From the NCBI GenBank assembly GCA_007280825.1, contig QYQI01000008.1, forward strand, positions 1 to 31,284: 31,284 nucleotides of DNA, read 5' to 3'. Of this stretch, positions 9,101 to 17,740 are shown piece after piece; position 1 is the stretch's first letter; each line of letters starts with the position of its first letter. The position numbers and the translations under genes are program-made. A model generated the notes under the pieces. That model was not told the origin of the DNA and did not search any database. It saw nothing but the letters and a program-made list of their open reading frames with translations. The DNA is from Ignavibacteriales bacterium (GTDB lineage: Bacteria; Bacteroidota; Ignavibacteria; Ignavibacteriales; Melioribacteraceae).

Positions 9101-9575
9101 TTTCCTCAACAAGTTTTTGAAGTTCTTCATTTTTTCGTTGCCATTCGTTTAAATGCCAGGTATCTCCTTCAGTCTCTACTGCAACAGAACCGTGCAGATG
9201 AACTAACATCCATTTTCCATCAAGATAATAAAATACAGAGCTGAATCGTAAGGGTAATTCATTCTTAGCTCCATCTATTATCATGCTTATTTTAATCTCA
9301 TCTACAAAGATTGCAGCTTCTTGATTAGAAGTTACTCTTCGAAAGACTGGTTTCACATCAAAATTAATTTCTGCACCAGCACCTTGCTCTCTTTGGTCAA
9401 TCACCAGTTTACGTAACCTCATTATATCAAGAATTTTTTCATCTAAAGTTGTTCCATATCCCATCACATCGTCAGCAATATATTCTCTCATACGATCAAG
9501 AGGTGAATCGTACAAAATTAAGTTGAGAAATGTATCGTACGTTTCTTTAAGTAATTTTTCTTTCTCAATGTTCAT
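6126..9575 (-). CDS. Soluble multi-sensor SpoIIE-type PP2C phosphatase with four tandem modules
   Basis: 1149 residues, no signal peptide or membrane helix. Residues 1-140 resemble a SnoaL/NTF2-like domain (…FSSVFYYLDGKWMLVHLHGS), 140-175 are coiled coil, and 171-910 hold four copies of a ~180-residue module. Each begins with a signalling helix of the form ALERVRARTMAMQ-S-EL and ends ERFA-VFDLTYTRFLDLKNA; the first copy is the most divergent. Residues 940-1149 are a SpoIIE phosphatase with metal-binding GGDYYD (950-955), GDATGHG (969-975), SDG (1086-1088) and EDD (1138-1140). It should dephosphorylate a STAS protein, most likely the product of the next gene. The modules look GAF-like in length and pattern but the ligand is unknown. 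There is no clear Shine-Dalgarno sequence before the ATG. Confidence 0.92.
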   Translation of the reverse strand: MNIEKEKLLKETYDTFLNLILYDSPLDRMREYIADDVMGYGTTLDEKILDIMRLRKLVIDQREQGAGAEINFDVKPVFRRVTSNQEAAIFVDEIKISMIIDGAKNELPLRFSSVFYYLDGKWMLVHLHGSVAVETEGDTWHLNEWQRKNEELQKLVEEKTSELLNKNRELEIETALEKVRSSALTMKKPSDMLEVCQIISEQLESLKVKEIRNVQTAIFYETKGIYLNYEFYFKHNKKIITEVDFKTHDLQNLFANQMLNGAEELFKHTLQGKELKDWYDYQKTTNQFADFYLEKAESLNYYWYSLGPVALGMSTYSPLNEEEINLFKRFRNVFELAYRRFIDIEQAVAQAREAQIQLALERVRARTMAMQRSEELPETTFLLFQQLKELGEIAEQISIGIIKEEEGVVEISATIHGNQLPQTRRIRYNDEPFVMQKFAAAWKENLKSFVIEITGVELLEYNNWRNKFLGEEIYQNTYDEKWIVNIAYFSKGALIFSSKSTISQETFLLLERFARVFDLTYTRFLDLKNAEAQAREAKIETALERVRARTMAMQKSEELSETASVLFQQFKELDKTPKMITIGIMKEDEGVIEFWVTDWSGGGAKVNQKFNASIDEPVLLNKLYTDWKNGSKSTAVELVGKDLQDWVNYRSTLSGIPDDNDYSNLHGLVIAAFFSKGMLSLSNYESHTHETVQLLERFAGVFDLTYTRFLDLKNAEAQAREAQIETALERVRSRTMAMRNSNELAETAVVIFKQLIGLGIAPNRLYIGIIEAEGDNIEFWITDEDGTKVSKHFTGDKKKSVTISKMYDAWKQQKKSITIDVHGKELEDYFRYLNEELKVPFRMGLSQKRRVQSIAYFSKGFIGIGSPETQPEETINFLERFAGVFNLTFTRFLDLKNAEAQNKIIQAENERKTKELEEARQLQLAMLPKELPQLSNLEIAVHMKTATEVGGDYYDFQVGSDGTLTAVIGDATGHGMKAGTMVTITKSLFNSLASGENILDTYSRISQVIRDMKFRQLSMCLQMLKIKGSQLSISSAAMPPALIYRMNNQSIEEIFIKGMPLGAMNNFPYSLEKRKLEKGDTILMLSDGLPELKNNNNDVYGYDRTKTEFLSVAEKEPEKIIEHLKNSATKWSNGKEPEDDVTFVVIKIK
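6880..9050 (-). repeat. Four tandem intragenic repeats in the multi-sensor phosphatase
   Basis: Units of about 540-560 bp within the coding region, recognisable both as protein (ALERVRARTMAMQ … RFLDLKNAEAQAREA) and as DNA (the segments coding RFLDLKNAEAQ near 6885, 7440 and 7995 are very similar). The three C-terminal units are close to each other; the first (residues ~171-350) is older. They arose by in-frame tandem duplication. Confidence 0.8.
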
Positions 9576-9651
9576 AGTTCACAAGTATTATTATTGATTA
9601 AATTTTTCCTTTTATTGATTTTGCTTTCATAATTTTTTTTTAAAATTAAAC

Positions 9652-9687
9652 TACCTTGAAGATCTGAAGACCATGACCTTCAAGGTA
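9652..9687 (-). terminator. Hairpin terminator downstream of the cupin gene
   Basis: Perfect 10 bp inverted repeat, TACCTTGAAG and CTTCAAGGTA with a 16-base loop, 17 bases after the stop of the minus-strand cupin gene. On the minus strand it is followed by a T-rich stretch (TTTAATTTT). It would separate the cupin transcript from the downstream multi-sensor phosphatase gene, which would then need its own promoter between about 9580 and 9650. Confidence 0.6.
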
Positions 9688-9703
9688 TTAAATGAGTTAA
9701 CTT

Positions 9704-10078
9704 TTATTTCTTTGGAGATTTTAATTCAACAACAAGGACTTCAAAAGATTTTTTGCCCGTATTTTCCGGTAAATGCTTTCCTGCTGGTGTCCACATTGTC
9801 ATTCCTGCTGTAAATTTTGCGTCTTGAGATTTACCATCAGGCATGGTAAACTTGTTTTGTCCATCAGATAAAAACACAGCAACTGCATTTGGATGTTCGT
9901 GCATAACTGATTTTTCGCCAGGACCATAATTAACTCGCAGTACTCGAACTTGATCATTTTCAAATTCGACTTTGTAATGTTTTGGATCAACCTTTACAGC
10001 ATCTTGTGCAAAGCTGCTGCCGGTTAGAAGGAAGAATGCAACAATAATTATTGCAAAGAATTTTGATATATGTTTCAT
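9704..10078 (-). CDS. Secreted small cupin-domain protein
   Basis: 124 residues starting at the ATG at 10078, which has AAGGAG eight bases upstream; the open frame extends 28 codons further but without such a site and without sense as a signal peptide. Residues 1-24 are a Sec signal peptide ending SSFAQ. The rest is a single cupin barrel: motif 1 has HEH (His60, His62) followed by NAVAVFLSDG, motif 2 has TPAGKH (His102) and PEN. The usual motif-1 glutamate is replaced. Function is unknown; such periplasmic single cupins may bind a metal and a small ligand. It lies between two phosphatase sensor genes. Confidence 0.85.
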   Translation of the reverse strand: MKHISKFFAIIIVAFFLLTGSSFAQDAVKVDPKHYKVEFENDQVRVLRVNYGPGEKSVMHEHPNAVAVFLSDGQNKFTMPDGKSQDAKFTAGMTMWTPAGKHLPENTGKKSFEVLVVELKSPKK

Positions 10079-10184
10079 GGTACTAACTCCTTTTTGTTTG
10101 TTGAAGAATATATTTATTAGTAATGCATTTATTAGTAAAGCAAATTTTTTATAATCGCTCATACCTTTAAATATTTATTGAGTT

Positions 10185-13100
10185 TTATTTAACTTTAATT
10201 ACTACAAACGTAACATCATCTTCAGGCTCTTTATCATTAGTCCAACGCCTGCCTTCTTCTTTTAGATATGTTACTATCTCTTCCGGTTCTCTCTTGGCAA
10301 TCTCCTCAAAACTATTTCTCGCTCTTTTGTAACCGTATATTTCCATACTTTCATTTTTAAGTTCTGCAAATCCGTCACTCATCAATAATAAAGTGTCCCC
10401 TCTTTCAATCTTTAATTCCTTTACATCATAAACAATTCCTTTCATTGCACCTAAAGGCATATTGTTAATTACAACCTCTTCAATAGTTTGTGAATTTTTT
10501 CTGTAAATAATTAACGGAGGCATTCCGGCATTTGTAGTTATTATTTTATTAGATTTTATCTGAACACATGTAAGCGCCATCATCAATCTTCCAAGCTGCA
10601 TATCCTTAATCGACGAGCTTGCATTTTCGAAGAATGGCTTAAGTTTAATGTTAGTTCTGTCTGACATAAAAAGAGATTTCATTATTGATACCATCATACC
10701 TGATTGCATACCGTGCCCGGTTGCATCACCAAGAATAACAGTTAATGTTCCATCCGGGTGAACGTTAAAATCATAATAATCACCGCCCACTTCGGTTGCA
10801 GTTTTCATATATACCGCAATATCAAGATGAGGTAATTGCGGAAGTTCTCTCGGCAGCATTGAATGCTGAAGAAGTCGTGCTTCATCTAATTCTTTTGTCT
10901 TACGAGCGTTTTCAGCTTCAAGTAATCTTTTGTTTTCTTTTTCTTTTCTTCGATCTAGTTCATACTTTCTCATTCCTCCAATTACACTCACAAAACCGAT
11001 AATATAAATTCCGTATGCCCACCAGGTAAGCCACCAAGGTGAATTAATAGTGAACGAATAGAAATCCTCGTTCGTTTTCATTCCATTGGAAGTAATAGCT
11101 CTTACTTTAAATCTATATTTCCCGGGCGGAAGATTCTGGTATTCTACAAAAGGAAGATTTGAAGGTCGGGACCATTCTTTATCTAAACCCTCTAAAAGGT
11201 GTTCATAAGAAGTTTGGCGGGGATCTTTATAATTTAATGCGGCATAATTAAACACGAATGAATTTTGAGAGTACGAAAACCCTTCCGGAAATTTATAATA
11301 GTAAGATTGAGTATCCACAGATACTGAAGAAATTTTTAAAGGATAACTGCTTCTCTCTCCTTTATTAATGTAAATCCCGGAACCATTATAATATTCAACA
11401 AGATTTCCATTGCCGTCCATTATAGCCGCATACGGTCCCCCTGTTACTACATTCTCGTCATCATAATAAGTTTGAAACTTATCTCCGTTCACTTGTAAAG
11501 CACCGGAAGGAAATCCAAAAAAAAGATTTCCTTTTTCGTCAACGATGGGATTAGAAATACTTGTTGAAGGTAGTCCATCTTTTTTTGTATAATATTTCAA
11601 ATGAGTTCCATCAAAAATTACAAGTCCCATGTTTCTCAGCCGGATATACAATCTGTCGCTTGCCTGAATATCAGTTTTTGTACCAGCAACACTTGCACTT
11701 TTCAAAATTCTAAAATCAGCGGTTGCGTTCACACTATCGCTCATGTTAATAAATTTATTTCCATTAAAAACATAAAACCCTCCGACAGTCAAGAAATACA
11801 TTCCATTTTTTAATTTACCAACATAATGAAGCTGTTTACCCGGCACATTCCAGTTTTGTGGCGGCTGATGCCAGGTTTTTCCATCATAGATCATAATTTT
11901 GCAATTGACTGAAGAGAGATCTTTAATGTTATCTGAGAAGAGACCGAATAGCCAGAGCCTCCCTTCGTTATCTTCTCGAAAATCGAAAGTCTGGTACATT
12001 TTATTATTATCCGTATCAATAAAAGGAGATTTTATTTCAATAAATTTTTCGCCGTCAAACTTTCCAAGGTAAAAATCAGCTTTAACAAGATCTTTCGACT
12101 CGGGTCTAACATAATTCTGCAAAGCATAAATTTCACCATGTTCAGTTTCCATTACATTTGTTGTGTTATAAAATTTACGTTTATCAGATTCAACATTCTT
12201 AAACTTTAATATCTGTTCTCCTTCGCTGTTCTTAATCTCGCGGACAGTAGTTATTCCCTTTGCTGTAGGAATCCATACCCTCATTTTACTATCCTGATAA
12301 ACATCAAAAGTTATGTTACTCAACAAACCATCTTTTTCAGTATATCCTTTTAATTTATTACCATCCCAGATATTTATTCCTGTGTTAAATGTTTGAGCAT
12401 AGGCGGGTAAAGTTGTATAAGAATAGGAAATCCAGACAATACCGTTTTTATCAGTATATAAGTTTGGGATACCGCCAAGTAATTGGAGTAAGCCGTCCTT
12501 ACCGGTAAGCATCTTTGAAAAGTTTGGATAATAAAATCCAAATCCTTTAGATGTCCTCATTATACATCCGTCATTCGTCTCTCCGGCAGGATAAGCTGTA
12601 AAAGCATCAAACTTTTCCCAATTTCCATTTTTGTTTTTAAACATTTGATCGGGAAATTTTGAACTCTGCGCTTGTAAAGCTTGTGTAGTTTGAAGCACTA
12701 ATAGTTCCGGAAAGAATTTATTTTTTTTCATAAAGAACGTCTGCGCATAGTGAAAATCGTTTAAAATTTTCCCGGTTTTCGTATCAAATTTATTTTTAAT
12801 ATTCTCAATGATATTTGAAGGTTTCCATTTTCCGTCAATAAATTCATAAATGCTTTTGTCTTTTAAAGTGAAAGTCTCGATTCCAGATGACAGTGTAGTT
12901 AAGAAAATTTTATCAAGCTCTTTGCTGTAATGAACTGAATAGGGTCTTTGACCTTTTCCGAAATTATCCAGAAAATCTGTAAACTGATGGAATTTTGTAC
13001 CATCATACATTAATACTCCCGAAGTGTTTTTAAATAATCCGTTTGATGTAACCACGCCGGAAAATGCAAGCCATGTATTGCCATCCTTATCAATCGAAGT

Positions 13101-13826
13101 TATTACATGCTGCGACAGAATTGATGCGTTCTGCATTTTTATTCCGTCAGATTCATCAATCTTTTTGAATATGTTATTCTTATATAAAGCAATATATGAT
13201 CCTTCTTTAGTTTGAGTATTAGTTCCGTCTGAAGAAAAAATGAGATCACCATAAGGTGTCTCAATGAACCTTGTCGCATTGTCTAATGGGAAATTTGTAG
13301 AATCGTAAACTGAAAATTTGCCATTTTCAAATTTTGTTAATCCCCCGTTAAACTTTTTATCAATGAATGGAGTCTCCGATCCAATCCAAATCCTTCCTTT
13401 GCTATCTGCCTTTATAAAAGTTACGATTTGGCCGGATAATCCGTTTATACTATAACCGTCTTTTTCAGAATATGCTTTGAAATCTTTTCCGTTGAAAGTT
13501 ATAAACTTTTTTGTTGATGCGAAGTAGAGAGTATTTTTAGTAGAATCGTAAAACATATTTTGCATTTTTGGCAAACCATATTCTTTACCTACTTCCTCAA
13601 ATTCATAACCATTAAACCTATAAGTTCCTTCAATTCCCGAAAGCCATATGTAACCATCTTTAGTTTGGACAATATTGGAAATATTGGTAGTCGGCAAACC
13701 TTCTTTATTGGTATACTCAACAATATCAGAATTTGCCTCGGTCTTTTGTCTCTGCTGAGGAAATGCAAATGATGAAATAAGAAATAAAAATGCAACAGTA
13801 ATTAACCTTGCAAAAGTTAACGTCAT
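10185..13826 (-). CDS. Membrane sensor: periplasmic two-component-type propeller, Y_Y_Y, TM, SpoIIE phosphatase
   Basis: 1213 residues. Signal peptide 1-24; residues about 35-825 are Reg_prop-type beta-propeller repeats (blade signatures such as DGYIWLSG, SKGRIWIGS, NGIVWISYS, KMRVWIPTAKG); about 845-928 a Y_Y_Y domain (YEHLLEGLDKEWS … LPPGKYRFKVRA); one membrane helix at about 932-952 after SPWWLTWWAY; coiled coil 955-990; SpoIIE PP2C domain 1005-1213 with GGDYYD (1014-1019), GDATGHG (1033-1039), SDG (1150-1152) and EDD. It resembles hybrid two-component systems of Bacteroidota in which the kinase is replaced by a phosphatase, so an outside signal would be passed to a STAS protein. GGAGG before the ATG. 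Its catalytic domain is very close to that of the next gene upstream, implying tandem duplication. Confidence 0.93.
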   Translation of the reverse strand: MTLTFARLITVAFLFLISSFAFPQQRQKTEANSDIVEYTNKEGLPTTNISNIVQTKDGYIWLSGIEGTYRFNGYEFEEVGKEYGLPKMQNMFYDSTKNTLYFASTKKFITFNGKDFKAYSEKDGYSINGLSGQIVTFIKADSKGRIWIGSETPFIDKKFNGGLTKFENGKFSVYDSTNFPLDNATRFIETPYGDLIFSSDGTNTQTKEGSYIALYKNNIFKKIDESDGIKMQNASILSQHVITSIDKDGNTWLAFSGVVTSNGLFKNTSGVLMYDGTKFHQFTDFLDNFGKGQRPYSVHYSKELDKIFLTTLSSGIETFTLKDKSIYEFIDGKWKPSNIIENIKNKFDTKTGKILNDFHYAQTFFMKKNKFFPELLVLQTTQALQAQSSKFPDQMFKNKNGNWEKFDAFTAYPAGETNDGCIMRTSKGFGFYYPNFSKMLTGKDGLLQLLGGIPNLYTDKNGIVWISYSYTTLPAYAQTFNTGINIWDGNKLKGYTEKDGLLSNITFDVYQDSKMRVWIPTAKGITTVREIKNSEGEQILKFKNVESDKRKFYNTTNVMETEHGEIYALQNYVRPESKDLVKADFYLGKFDGEKFIEIKSPFIDTDNNKMYQTFDFREDNEGRLWLFGLFSDNIKDLSSVNCKIMIYDGKTWHQPPQNWNVPGKQLHYVGKLKNGMYFLTVGGFYVFNGNKFINMSDSVNATADFRILKSASVAGTKTDIQASDRLYIRLRNMGLVIFDGTHLKYYTKKDGLPSTSISNPIVDEKGNLFFGFPSGALQVNGDKFQTYYDDENVVTGGPYAAIMDGNGNLVEYYNGSGIYINKGERSSYPLKISSVSVDTQSYYYKFPEGFSYSQNSFVFNYAALNYKDPRQTSYEHLLEGLDKEWSRPSNLPFVEYQNLPPGKYRFKVRAITSNGMKTNEDFYSFTINSPWWLTWWAYGIYIIGFVSVIGGMRKYELDRRKEKENKRLLEAENARKTKELDEARLLQHSMLPRELPQLPHLDIAVYMKTATEVGGDYYDFNVHPDGTLTVILGDATGHGMQSGMMVSIMKSLFMSDRTNIKLKPFFENASSSIKDMQLGRLMMALTCVQIKSNKIITTNAGMPPLIIYRKNSQTIEEVVINNMPLGAMKGIVYDVKELKIERGDTLLLMSDGFAELKNESMEIYGYKRARNSFEEIAKREPEEIVTYLKEEGRRWTNDKEPEDDVTFVVIKVK

Positions 13827-13878
13827 AAGATCCTCCGCAAAAACAATTAATTAAAAATTTATTAGAAAAAGATTTTGC

Positions 13879-16800
13879 TTATTTCATTTTTATTACAACA
13901 AAGGTCACATCATCTTCAGGCTCTCTGTCGTTTACCCAACGTGAACCTTCTTCTTTTAGGTAAGTAATAATTTCTTCCGGTTCTTTATCTGCAACTTCTT
14001 CAAATGAATTTCTTGCACGTTTATATCCATAAACTTCATTATGCTTATTTTGCAATTCAGGTAATCCATCGCTCATTAACAATAAGGTATCACCTTTGAA
14101 CAATTCTATCTCTTTTAACTCATAAGGAAAATTCTCCATAGTTCCCAACGGCATTCCTTTCATTAAATGTTCTTCAATTTTTCTGCTCTGTTTCTTGTAT
14201 AAAAATACCGGCGGCATTCCTGCTGCTGACATCACTAATCTATTGTTTTGAATCTTAAGCATTGTCATGCACATTGCAAGAGAATGAAACTGCATTTGTT
14301 TTATACATCGGGTCATTTCTTGGAATGTAAAAAGTATATCCGGATTTGCAGCATAACTGTTAAACAAAGATTTAGCCGATGTAACCATTGTACCGGCGCG
14401 CATACCATGTCCGGTTGCATCACCCAAAACAACTGTTAGTGTTCCATCTATGCCAACATTAAAATCATAATAATCGCCGCCAACTTCTGTTGCTGTTTTC
14501 ATATAAACTGCTATATCGAGATGAGGGAATTGTGGTAGTTGTTTTGGAAGCATTGATAACTGCAGCTCACGTGCACTTTCAAGTTCTTTTGCTTTCCGGT
14601 CATTTTCAATTTCGAGTGTTCGACGCTCTGCTTCACTTGCAATCGCCTGCAGTTCAGCTTTCTGTGCTCTTAGTTCAGCATTCTGAAATCTCTGTCTTTC
14701 TCTTTCTCTCAGTAATAATCTTCGTCTTTGAAAACGATCAATTCCGAAAATTATTCCTGCAAAGACAAAAACATATCCCATGTATGCCCAAATTGTTCTC
14801 CACCACGGTGACAAGACTTTAATTTTAATTGAAGTACCTGCTTCATTCCAAACACCATCACCATTGGATCCTTTTACTCTGAAAACGTAATCACCCGGAG
14901 GAAGATTAGTGTAAGACGCAAATTTTCTATTATCGTAGATCCAACCTTCTTTATCAAATCCATCTAATCTATAAGCGTATTGATTTTTTTCCGGTCGGGA
15001 AAAATGAATTGCACTGAATTCAAACGAAATGTTGTTTTGGCTGTATGCAATTTCAATCTCTTTTGTTTCTAAAATACTTTTTGTTAACGGTGAGTTTTTT
15101 GAAGAAGGATAAATTAATTCATTAGAAATCTTTAATTGAGAAATATTAATCTTCGGTACTTGTTTGTTAATGTTACTTGAATGAAAAGAATTAAATCCGT
15201 TTTGTCCGGCAAAAAATAATTCTCCTGACTGACTTTTAAACGAGGCCCGATTGTTAAATGTATAACCTTGCAATCCATCTTTTACATCATAATTAATAAA
15301 AATTGGGTGAGTTATATCTTTGTTAAATTTCGAAATCCCATTAAGAGTGCTCAACCATAAATTTCCGTAGGTATCTTCTTCAATGGCTACAACATAATTC
15401 GAGGGTAAACCATCTTTATCATAAAGAACGTTAAACTGTTTTGATTGCTGATCATACTTTATCAAACCGCCATTGGTTGCTATCCATGCAACTTTACTCT
15501 TATCTACAAATAGATCATTTATATTTTTCAGATTTTCTGTGAAGTTAACATTTGCATTCTCTTGCAAATAAGTTACAGAGTTTTTTCTAATATCATAAAG
15601 GCTGAGACCCGTTGATGTTCCAATAAGCACCGTACCATTATCCTGATATTCTACTTTGGTAATATTATCTCCATTAATGAAAGGTTTGCTTTTACTTGAA
15701 GCAATCAAATCTTTGCAATTATTTAGATCAATACCTGATAAATCAAATACTTGAATTCCCCATAACGTTGAATCGCTTGGCGGCTCTGCATTCCATTTGC
15801 CGTATGAATGACTATCATCCGATCTGTATCTTAATGTGTAATTGCCTTTTTCTAATTTTATTATTCCCGCAGTTATACGATTCTTAAAATTTCCACCCAA
15901 ATAAAATGAATTGTAATAATTGAATTGGTTCCAAAGTGTATCCGACTTTGAATTAACAATCCAACCATAATCTACCATTCCACTATTATTCACGCCCTCG
16001 CCTACTCCAATTATCATTACATCAGTTTGTTTATCTAAACTGAATTCTTTTTTTAGATCTTGATAATCCCCAACCTTGGTTAATCCCGCTAATGGATTAC
16101 TCTTTGTATTAAGTGAATCAATTATGGAGAGAAGTTTTTCGTCATAAGCACGTGATAGAAATGTTGGAATAAATTGTTTTGCGTTAGTTTTAGTATCGAA
16201 CTTAGTTAACCCGGAGATTCCCGAAGCCACCCACAGATTTCCATAATCATCCAACGAGATATTGTTAATATCATTAAAATCAATTGAATAGTGATTTGTT
16301 TTTAAGCTCAGATCATAATTCGTGAATGAATTATTTGAAAGATTTATCTTACTGAGTCCCTTCCTAGTTCCAAGCCAAAGCTCTTGAGAAGCACCGGGAT
16401 AAATAGATCTAATAAAATTATCAGGTATTGATTTTGCATTACCTTTTTGGTTTTTAAATTTATTAAAGGTTTTTTCTTTCAGATTGTACTTTACTAATCC
16501 GTCATTTGTACCGAGCCAAATAAAATCTTTATCTAAAGGATTTTGATAAATTGAAGCTATAAATAAATTAGTATTTGAATTTACTTTGTCGGTTGGATTG
16601 GCGTAAAGTGTAAATGGTTCCTTTTGAAAATCTAATTTTAACAATCCGTTGTTAAGAGTAGAGATCCATAGAATTCCAAAATCATCCTTATAAAATTTAA
16701 AAAAGACATCATAGATAAACACTGATTTTGGTAAATCGGATTGGTCTAAATTAGTAATCTCATTTGTCTTCATGTTATATTTGAAAATTCCATGCGAAGA

Positions 16801-17682
16801 CGATCCGATCCAAAGATATCCATCATTATCCTGATAGATTTTATATGTGGAATTTTTATCGTTATTATTAAATTTTTCTTTGGGAAATAATTTTATTTCG
16901 TTAAAAATGCCGCTGTGGGGATCAAAATTATAGAATCCGTTCTGACTGCTTATCCAAATCTTACCTGTTTTGTCTTCATATAAATCATATATATTTATTT
17001 TTTTGAAAATATTAGGATCTTTGGGTGCTACGTCAATCAATTCGAAAAGACTGGTAGACTCATTATACTTTACTAATCCTTGAAAAAAGTAATGTGCATA
17101 TATTTCTCCCGACGAAGTTTCCATTACTGAAAAGTCAGTACCCGTGAATGGAGTTTTATTATCACCATTTTTAATGAAGGTTCTTTCAAATTTGTTAGTT
17201 GCAATATCAAACTTAAACAGACCATCAAATGTTGCTGCCCAAATTCTTTTTTTGCTGTCTTGGATAAAATGGAATATCGTATTTGCAGAAATATTGATCT
17301 TACTTGGATCGGGTAAATAAGTTACAAAAGATTCGTTAGCCCGGTCGTATTTACACAAACCTCCCTGTGTTCCCACCCACAAAGTTTCATCTTTATCTAT
17401 CATTAAGGAAAAGACAAAATTATTTGATAATGATTTTGCAGCACCGGGATCATTTTTGTATACCTTGAAATTGTATCCGTCATACCGGTTCAACCCGTCC
17501 GCTGTGGCAATCCAAAGAAAACCATATTTATCCTGTAAGATATCAAATACAGTCGCGTTTGATAATCCGGCAGGAATAGAGATGTGTTCGAAATTATATT
17601 TCTGTTGACCAATTAGTGGTGAGAATGAAATGATGAACAAAAATATTATTAAATAATTATACTTAATAATAGGTGCGAGCAT
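13879..17682 (-). CDS. Membrane sensor: propeller with inserted beta domain, Y_Y_Y, TM, SpoIIE phosphatase
   Basis: 1267 residues with the same plan as its downstream neighbour. Signal peptide 1-25; Reg_prop blades (YGFLWIATADGLNRYDGY, TLWVGTQGGLCKYD, KIWISSQNGFYNFD, GYLWIGSSSHGIFKY and others) over about 30-840; an extra domain of roughly 150 residues inserted at about 505-655 containing LRYRSDDSHSYGKWNAEPP; Y_Y_Y domain 885-957 (YRLDGFDKEGW … NLPPGDYVFRVKG); membrane helix 964-982; long coiled coil 985-1045; SpoIIE domain 1055-1267 with GGDYYD (1068-1073), GDATGHG (1087-1093), SDG and EDD. GAGG lies upstream of the ATG. The gap to the next gene is 52 bases, so co-transcription is likely. 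Confidence 0.93.
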   Translation of the reverse strand: MLAPIIKYNYLIIFLFIISFSPLIGQQKYNFEHISIPAGLSNATVFDILQDKYGFLWIATADGLNRYDGYNFKVYKNDPGAAKSLSNNFVFSLMIDKDETLWVGTQGGLCKYDRANESFVTYLPDPSKINISANTIFHFIQDSKKRIWAATFDGLFKFDIATNKFERTFIKNGDNKTPFTGTDFSVMETSSGEIYAHYFFQGLVKYNESTSLFELIDVAPKDPNIFKKINIYDLYEDKTGKIWISSQNGFYNFDPHSGIFNEIKLFPKEKFNNNDKNSTYKIYQDNDGYLWIGSSSHGIFKYNMKTNEITNLDQSDLPKSVFIYDVFFKFYKDDFGILWISTLNNGLLKLDFQKEPFTLYANPTDKVNSNTNLFIASIYQNPLDKDFIWLGTNDGLVKYNLKEKTFNKFKNQKGNAKSIPDNFIRSIYPGASQELWLGTRKGLSKINLSNNSFTNYDLSLKTNHYSIDFNDINNISLDDYGNLWVASGISGLTKFDTKTNAKQFIPTFLSRAYDEKLLSIIDSLNTKSNPLAGLTKVGDYQDLKKEFSLDKQTDVMIIGVGEGVNNSGMVDYGWIVNSKSDTLWNQFNYYNSFYLGGNFKNRITAGIIKLEKGNYTLRYRSDDSHSYGKWNAEPPSDSTLWGIQVFDLSGIDLNNCKDLIASSKSKPFINGDNITKVEYQDNGTVLIGTSTGLSLYDIRKNSVTYLQENANVNFTENLKNINDLFVDKSKVAWIATNGGLIKYDQQSKQFNVLYDKDGLPSNYVVAIEEDTYGNLWLSTLNGISKFNKDITHPIFINYDVKDGLQGYTFNNRASFKSQSGELFFAGQNGFNSFHSSNINKQVPKINISQLKISNELIYPSSKNSPLTKSILETKEIEIAYSQNNISFEFSAIHFSRPEKNQYAYRLDGFDKEGWIYDNRKFASYTNLPPGDYVFRVKGSNGDGVWNEAGTSIKIKVLSPWWRTIWAYMGYVFVFAGIIFGIDRFQRRRLLLRERERQRFQNAELRAQKAELQAIASEAERRTLEIENDRKAKELESARELQLSMLPKQLPQFPHLDIAVYMKTATEVGGDYYDFNVGIDGTLTVVLGDATGHGMRAGTMVTSAKSLFNSYAANPDILFTFQEMTRCIKQMQFHSLAMCMTMLKIQNNRLVMSAAGMPPVFLYKKQSRKIEEHLMKGMPLGTMENFPYELKEIELFKGDTLLLMSDGLPELQNKHNEVYGYKRARNSFEEVADKEPEEIITYLKEEGSRWVNDREPEDDVTFVVIKMK

Positions 17683-17740
17683 TTTAACCTCGTAAGCATT
17701 TTTTAATATAGATTGTCTGATTATTGTATAAAATTTTTTA

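Noticed and set aside
10079..10162. 28-codon N-terminal extension of the cupin protein
   Set aside because: It would bury the signal peptide and has no ribosome binding site, whereas the ATG at 10078 has AAGGAG at good spacing.
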